From positions 10,106,001 to 10,170,000 of the forward strand of contig NC_135366.1 of NCBI RefSeq assembly GCF_051622035.1: a stretch of DNA of 64,000 nucleotides. The letters are read 5' to 3'. This DNA is from Arctopsyche grandis. Lineage: Eukaryota; Arthropoda; Insecta; Trichoptera; Hydropsychidae. Within the stretch, counting starts at the first letter, position 1. Each line of letters begins with the position of its first letter. Below the pieces are notes generated by a model. It ran no database searches. It was not told the DNA's origin and saw only the letters and a list, made by a program, of their open reading frames with translations. Made by a program: the position numbers and the translations under genes. Shown piece after piece: positions 60,561-64,000 of the stretch.

Positions 60561-60829
60561 TTGACTAGCTGAACCCGGCATGCGTTGCAATGCCACAATA
60601 ACGCATGCAATTCCCGTTCCCGTTAACAACGCAGGCAGCGAAGACATTTGAAATTATTGCGTTGCAATGACACTCATTCCGTTTTTTCCCGTTTTTTTTA
60701 ACAGTAATCGTCCCGGACATGCATAAAACAAATCCTGAAAGTTCCATCAGAATCGGTTCAGTGGTTTAGGAGCCTATTCGAGACACACAGACAGACAGAC
60801 ATGCATTTTTATATATATACATATATAGA
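60561..60829 (+). repeat. Interspersed repeat of the ACTAGCTGAACC family, copy 2
   Basis: ACTAGCTGAACCCGGCATGC at the left; AATCGGTTCAGTGGTTTAGG and ACAGACAGACAGACATGC then an AT tail at the right. Same block order as 9527-9888 but shorter. Confidence 0.55.
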
Positions 60830-61121
60830 AAAATAAATATAATAGAATGCTTAACTAAATAAATATAAAGTACTGTTTCGATTTTGTTTTTTTAATTTAA
60901 TTTCCTCTTTAAAACTTATTATAATATGATACACGTGTTAATTAATTTAGCTGTCATATAGTATCTGGAGCTCAATTTGGTAAGCATAGGTAAAAATGAT
61001 TAAAAAAGTAATTGAATAACTATTACAAATTGTCAAACTAAATGCAAGTAAGAATGTGTAATTTCTTGTCTATAATAAACTATATAAATAATTTCAGATA
61101 TAAAAATTAATTCTTTGACGT

Positions 61122-62827
61122 TTACGCTTTTTCCATTTTAACAAGCAATTCTTTTGAATTGTTTTTCACGTACAGTCTTTTTCTTCCGGCAGTTAATCGT
61201 GGTATGTCAGATATAGAAATATTGTGGAATTTTATTAAATGCGTTTTTCTTTTCCAACTATCTATAAAGGCCTTCGAACAATACGAACACTTATACGGCA
61301 ATTCTCCACTGTGAATTCTATTGTGGCGGATCTAAAAAACAATAGAAATTTAAAGAATTATATTGTAAACATTAAATTTGAAGAACAAGAAATGCATTCT
61401 TACCAGACTTCCACTATTGGTAAATGTTTTGTGACAAATGGTACAAGCATGAGGACGAGTATTACTATGCAAACGCTCATGTCTTCGTAAACCAGACTGC
61501 ACTGAGCAGCGAAACGAACATTTTGTACATGCATATGGTTTTTCACCGGTGTGAACCCTCATATGAACTTTTAAATTTCCCTCTATAAAGAAGCATACAT
61601 AAATAATGAAAATATACAACAATTGAATAATTTTATATACAGATTAAGTTTCATTTAGTCAGAACTCACTCTGCGTAAAATCTAATCCGCACAAATCGCA
61701 CAAGTGATGGTTCATTTCTTCATGTTGTTTACTGTGACTAACGAGAGCATGTTTTACATAAAAACTGAAACCATAAATAAATTGTCATAAAACGATACTA
61801 AATGAATGAATAAATAAAAAGTCCAGCAGTGTACCTCATATTGCATACATCACATTTGAAAGGTTTTTCACCAGAATGTACTTTTTCGTGGGATTTCAGT
61901 TGACTTCTTTGTCTGTAAGCTTTGGGACAAATATTACAAATATAAGGTTTCTCCCGAGTGTGAATTAATATATGCTGATTTAAATATTGGGAATGTGCGA
62001 AACCTTAAAATAACAATAACAATGATAATATTACAATTTATACAATTACAAAAACCAAAATATCAAAAATGGATTAATATCCTTACGTTTTGAACAAATT
62101 GTGCATACAAAATTTTTATTTTCATCGTGTTCTTTGGACAGATGTTCTCTAAATACAGATTTATCACAAATCGACTTATGGCAAAAGGGACACGTGTAGT
62201 ATTTAATTTTTTTGGATACGGCTTTTTCACCCGACTTTGTACTGCATATTTTTTTTCTTTTCTTTTTCTGATTGTGTAGTCTTTCTCGTAATTTAACTTT
62301 CAATTTACTCGCAGTATTTTTACTCTCTTCTAAATTATCGATACGTTCACTATCGTTCGATTCCAATTTTATAGGATAGCACTTTACATCGGCGTCAATA
62401 TTATCGGCATCGCGTTCATCGGCACTCGAATGAAAATCATTTTCTTCTTTTATAGACACATAAGCCGCTTCCTGTGCACCTTGTGAATTTTCAACGAGAA
62501 ATTTTCTCAGATCGTTGTCAGTCTGCTTGCAACAATTTATAAATTTATAACAATAATTAACACTGCTCTTACAATCCGAGCATATGTGCAATGGCAAACC
62601 GTCCCCTTCTATAACCTACAAAAGATAAAAAAAAAATTCAAACGAGTACTTTGATAATCGAACGAAAATATGCAACAGAGTAGAGAGACCTCTAGGCCGG
62701 TACAATCTGTAAACATATTTCTCAGGTGCTCGGAGAGGGCGGTGAGGCCTCCGCCACCCATACAACCGCGACAGACGGAGCCCCCGTCGCCTTCGCCCCC
62801 TAAGCTCGCCCCTCTGACTCCGCTCAT
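61122..62827 (-). CDS. ZAD-type C2H2 zinc-finger transcription factor, six exons
   Basis: Join of the minus-strand segments 62827-62690, 62615-62087, 62003-61835, 61764-61670, 61582-61404 and 61331-61122. All introns are GT-AG and in phase, giving 439 residues. The N-terminus carries a ZAD (zinc-finger-associated domain) with CRGC at residues 19-22 and CSDC at 58-61, split by intron 1. This domain mediates dimerisation in insect C2H2 factors. An acidic then strongly basic linker (NQKKKRKKICSTK, a likely nuclear signal) follows. Eight C2H2 fingers run from about residue 186 to 406, several joined by TGEKP-like linkers (HTREKPY, HSGEKPF, HTGEKPY, HSGELPY). Introns cut within fingers, and every finger is restored by splicing. 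The C-terminus ends VKMEKA. The DNA target is unknown. The start ATG at 62827 opens MSGVRGASLGGEGDGGS; no earlier in-frame alternative is better. First-intron donor is the weaker GAG|GTCTCT. Confidence 0.9.
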
Positions 62828-63841
62828 AGCGAGTCGAAACTGTCAATCGAGTCAACGCAATTCGTTTGTTTACTGTCAAATGAATTTGGCCTTAAAAGGA
62901 CAATAACCGCGCCGCTTCAAATGCAACATCGATTATCATTTTATTGAATCATTAAGGGCAAATCGTTTTCATTTCAAGTTTCAATCAATAAAATATAAAT
63001 TTTGATAATATTTTTGATTTGTTTTGTACAAAATGTGAACATGCAGTCAATCGAATATGTATATAAACGATCGAAAAGCGCCAGACAGACTGAACCACAG
63101 ATTAACGACACGTATGTACCTTATGCGTGCGCACTGCTCGCACTGACACTAAGCGAAATCTACCCAAAGTCCGACATATCTACCCTGTATACGTTCTGTG
63201 CTTTTAATACTTTAGTTCCGAATTTTTCCTTATTAAATTATTAAAAACTCGCCAGAAAGATCCAATTCAATTTTAATAATTGATTGCATCTGTGCACATC
63301 GAAAGGTTACTCGTCACCTGATGTGCAATTTTTCATTCGTGAAGTCGAGAATTGCGTTTAAAGCAGCCATCCAGTTAATCTGTGGTTCAATCTGTCTGGC
63401 GCTTTTCGATCGTTTGCACCAAACCCGTATATAAAATAAAATAAAGAGTGGTCTGAATGAAAATGGCAAATGGAACGCACTGAAAAGAAACTGATCGTCA
63501 GAATCGAAGCTTCAGATTCGTCATCGGGATTTGAATCAAAGCAATGAGTAACATGCGATCGAATAAGTCAGAGAATAGGTACAATAGCGAATGTGCGATA
63601 GTGTCGAGCGTTGGGTGTGTTGTGTGGGTGTGTGGGTGTGTGGGTGCAGCGCGCGCCGTCTTCGCCTGTGTGAGTGAGTGGTGTGTGGGTGTGTGGGTGT
63701 GAGTGAGAACGAGTGCGAGTGCGGAGTCGTCGGCGGCCGGGGTGCGGCCGAGCAGCGCTCCGCCCCCGTCCCCACAACCCCGCAACCCCGCAACCCCGCA
63801 GCCCCATCAGCCGGAGCCCCGTCAGCCGCCTGACCGCCCGC
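62828..63841. other. Divergent intergenic/promoter region
   Basis: Between the zinc-finger start (minus) and the next gene (plus). It contains an inverted-repeat element (63066-63414). From about 63600 it has a strongly GT-rich then GC-rich leader (GTGTGGGTGTGTGGGTG and repeated CAACCCCG / CAGCCCC) that probably forms the 5' UTR of the plus-strand gene. No TATA box was identified. Confidence 0.5.
63066..63414. mobile_element. Inverted-repeat element, 41-bp arms
   Basis: The left arm 63066-63106 starts AACGATCGAAAAGCGCCAGA and ends CCACAGATTAAC. The right arm 63374-63414 is its reverse complement with one mismatch. The interior of about 270 bp has no ORF of note. It looks like a MITE, but no target duplication adjoining the arms is obvious. 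Confidence 0.65.
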
Positions 63842-63857
63842 ATGGCCGACCCGCCAG
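63842..63857 (+). CDS. First coding exon of an unidentified plus-strand gene
   Basis: ATG at 63842 follows a GC-rich leader and begins MADPP. A donor CCAG|GTCAGT at 63858 leaves the exon in phase 1. The sequence after it is a C/T-rich intronic run that continues to the window end. The product cannot be identified from five residues. The very short coding part and the GC-rich leader are typical of genes with long first introns. Confidence 0.45.
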
Positions 63858-64000
63858 GTCAGTACCCCTCTGCCCCTCTGCCCCTCGCCCCTCGCCCCTC
63901 ACCCCTCACCCCTCCACCGCCGCCGTCTACTTGTTACATATTTTCAGCCCTACTTCCGCATTCGCCCCTCGTCTTTACCGCCCCCCCCCCCCTCCTCCCC

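Overview
The window is AT-rich nuclear DNA from an arthropod, most probably an insect. The evidence is spliced genes with GT-AG introns, a ZAD-type C2H2 zinc-finger gene (a family expanded in insects), jockey-like and RTE-like LINEs, a tRNA-derived SINE, several hAT-type and piggyBac-type non-autonomous elements, and very frequent TATG/ACAT tetranucleotide microsatellites. I cannot fix the order or species from the sequence alone.

Four host genes can be supported. (1) A large plus-strand gene encodes a MYND-finger protein whose C-terminal half looks like the apical junction molecule AJM-1/AJM1 family. A GC-rich upstream exon (497-1316) and an AT-richer alternative first exon (43790-44770) both end in phase 0 on GAG and both fit the shared exon chain 44877-50926. 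If the upstream exon belongs to this gene, it spans nearly 50 kb with an intron of about 43.5 kb. (2) RpS5 (uS7), minus strand, has an apparently intact single-exon coding region at 57473-58147. (3) A six-exon ZAD plus eight-finger C2H2 gene lies on the minus strand at 61122-62827. (4) The first coding exon of an unidentified plus-strand gene appears at 63842-63857, divergent from the zinc-finger gene.

Layout: 1-496 is intron with an RTE fragment; 497-1316 is a coding exon; 1317-43789 is a giant intron filled with transposable elements; 43790-50926 is the main exon cluster; 50927-57425 is 3' flank plus an RTE relic and a hAT relic; 57426-58222 is RpS5; 58580-60829 is repeats; 61122-62827 is the zinc-finger gene; 62828-63841 is a divergent promoter region; 63842-64000 is the start of the next gene.

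The most unusual structures are: a head-to-tail array of six short TIR elements (1686-2558), each separated by a copy of the same 8-bp site RTCATGAK; a SINE and a jockey-like LINE that share a 3' hairpin with a conserved loop and a covarying stem; a roughly 640-bp palindrome (31612-32250); nested insertions whose order can be read (LINE in SINE, SINE in hAT, hAT in RTE); and alternative 5' and 3' exons of the AJM1-like gene. Three open, protein-like minus-strand segments in the giant intron (10081-10270, 12922-13212, 22366-22626) are not identified.
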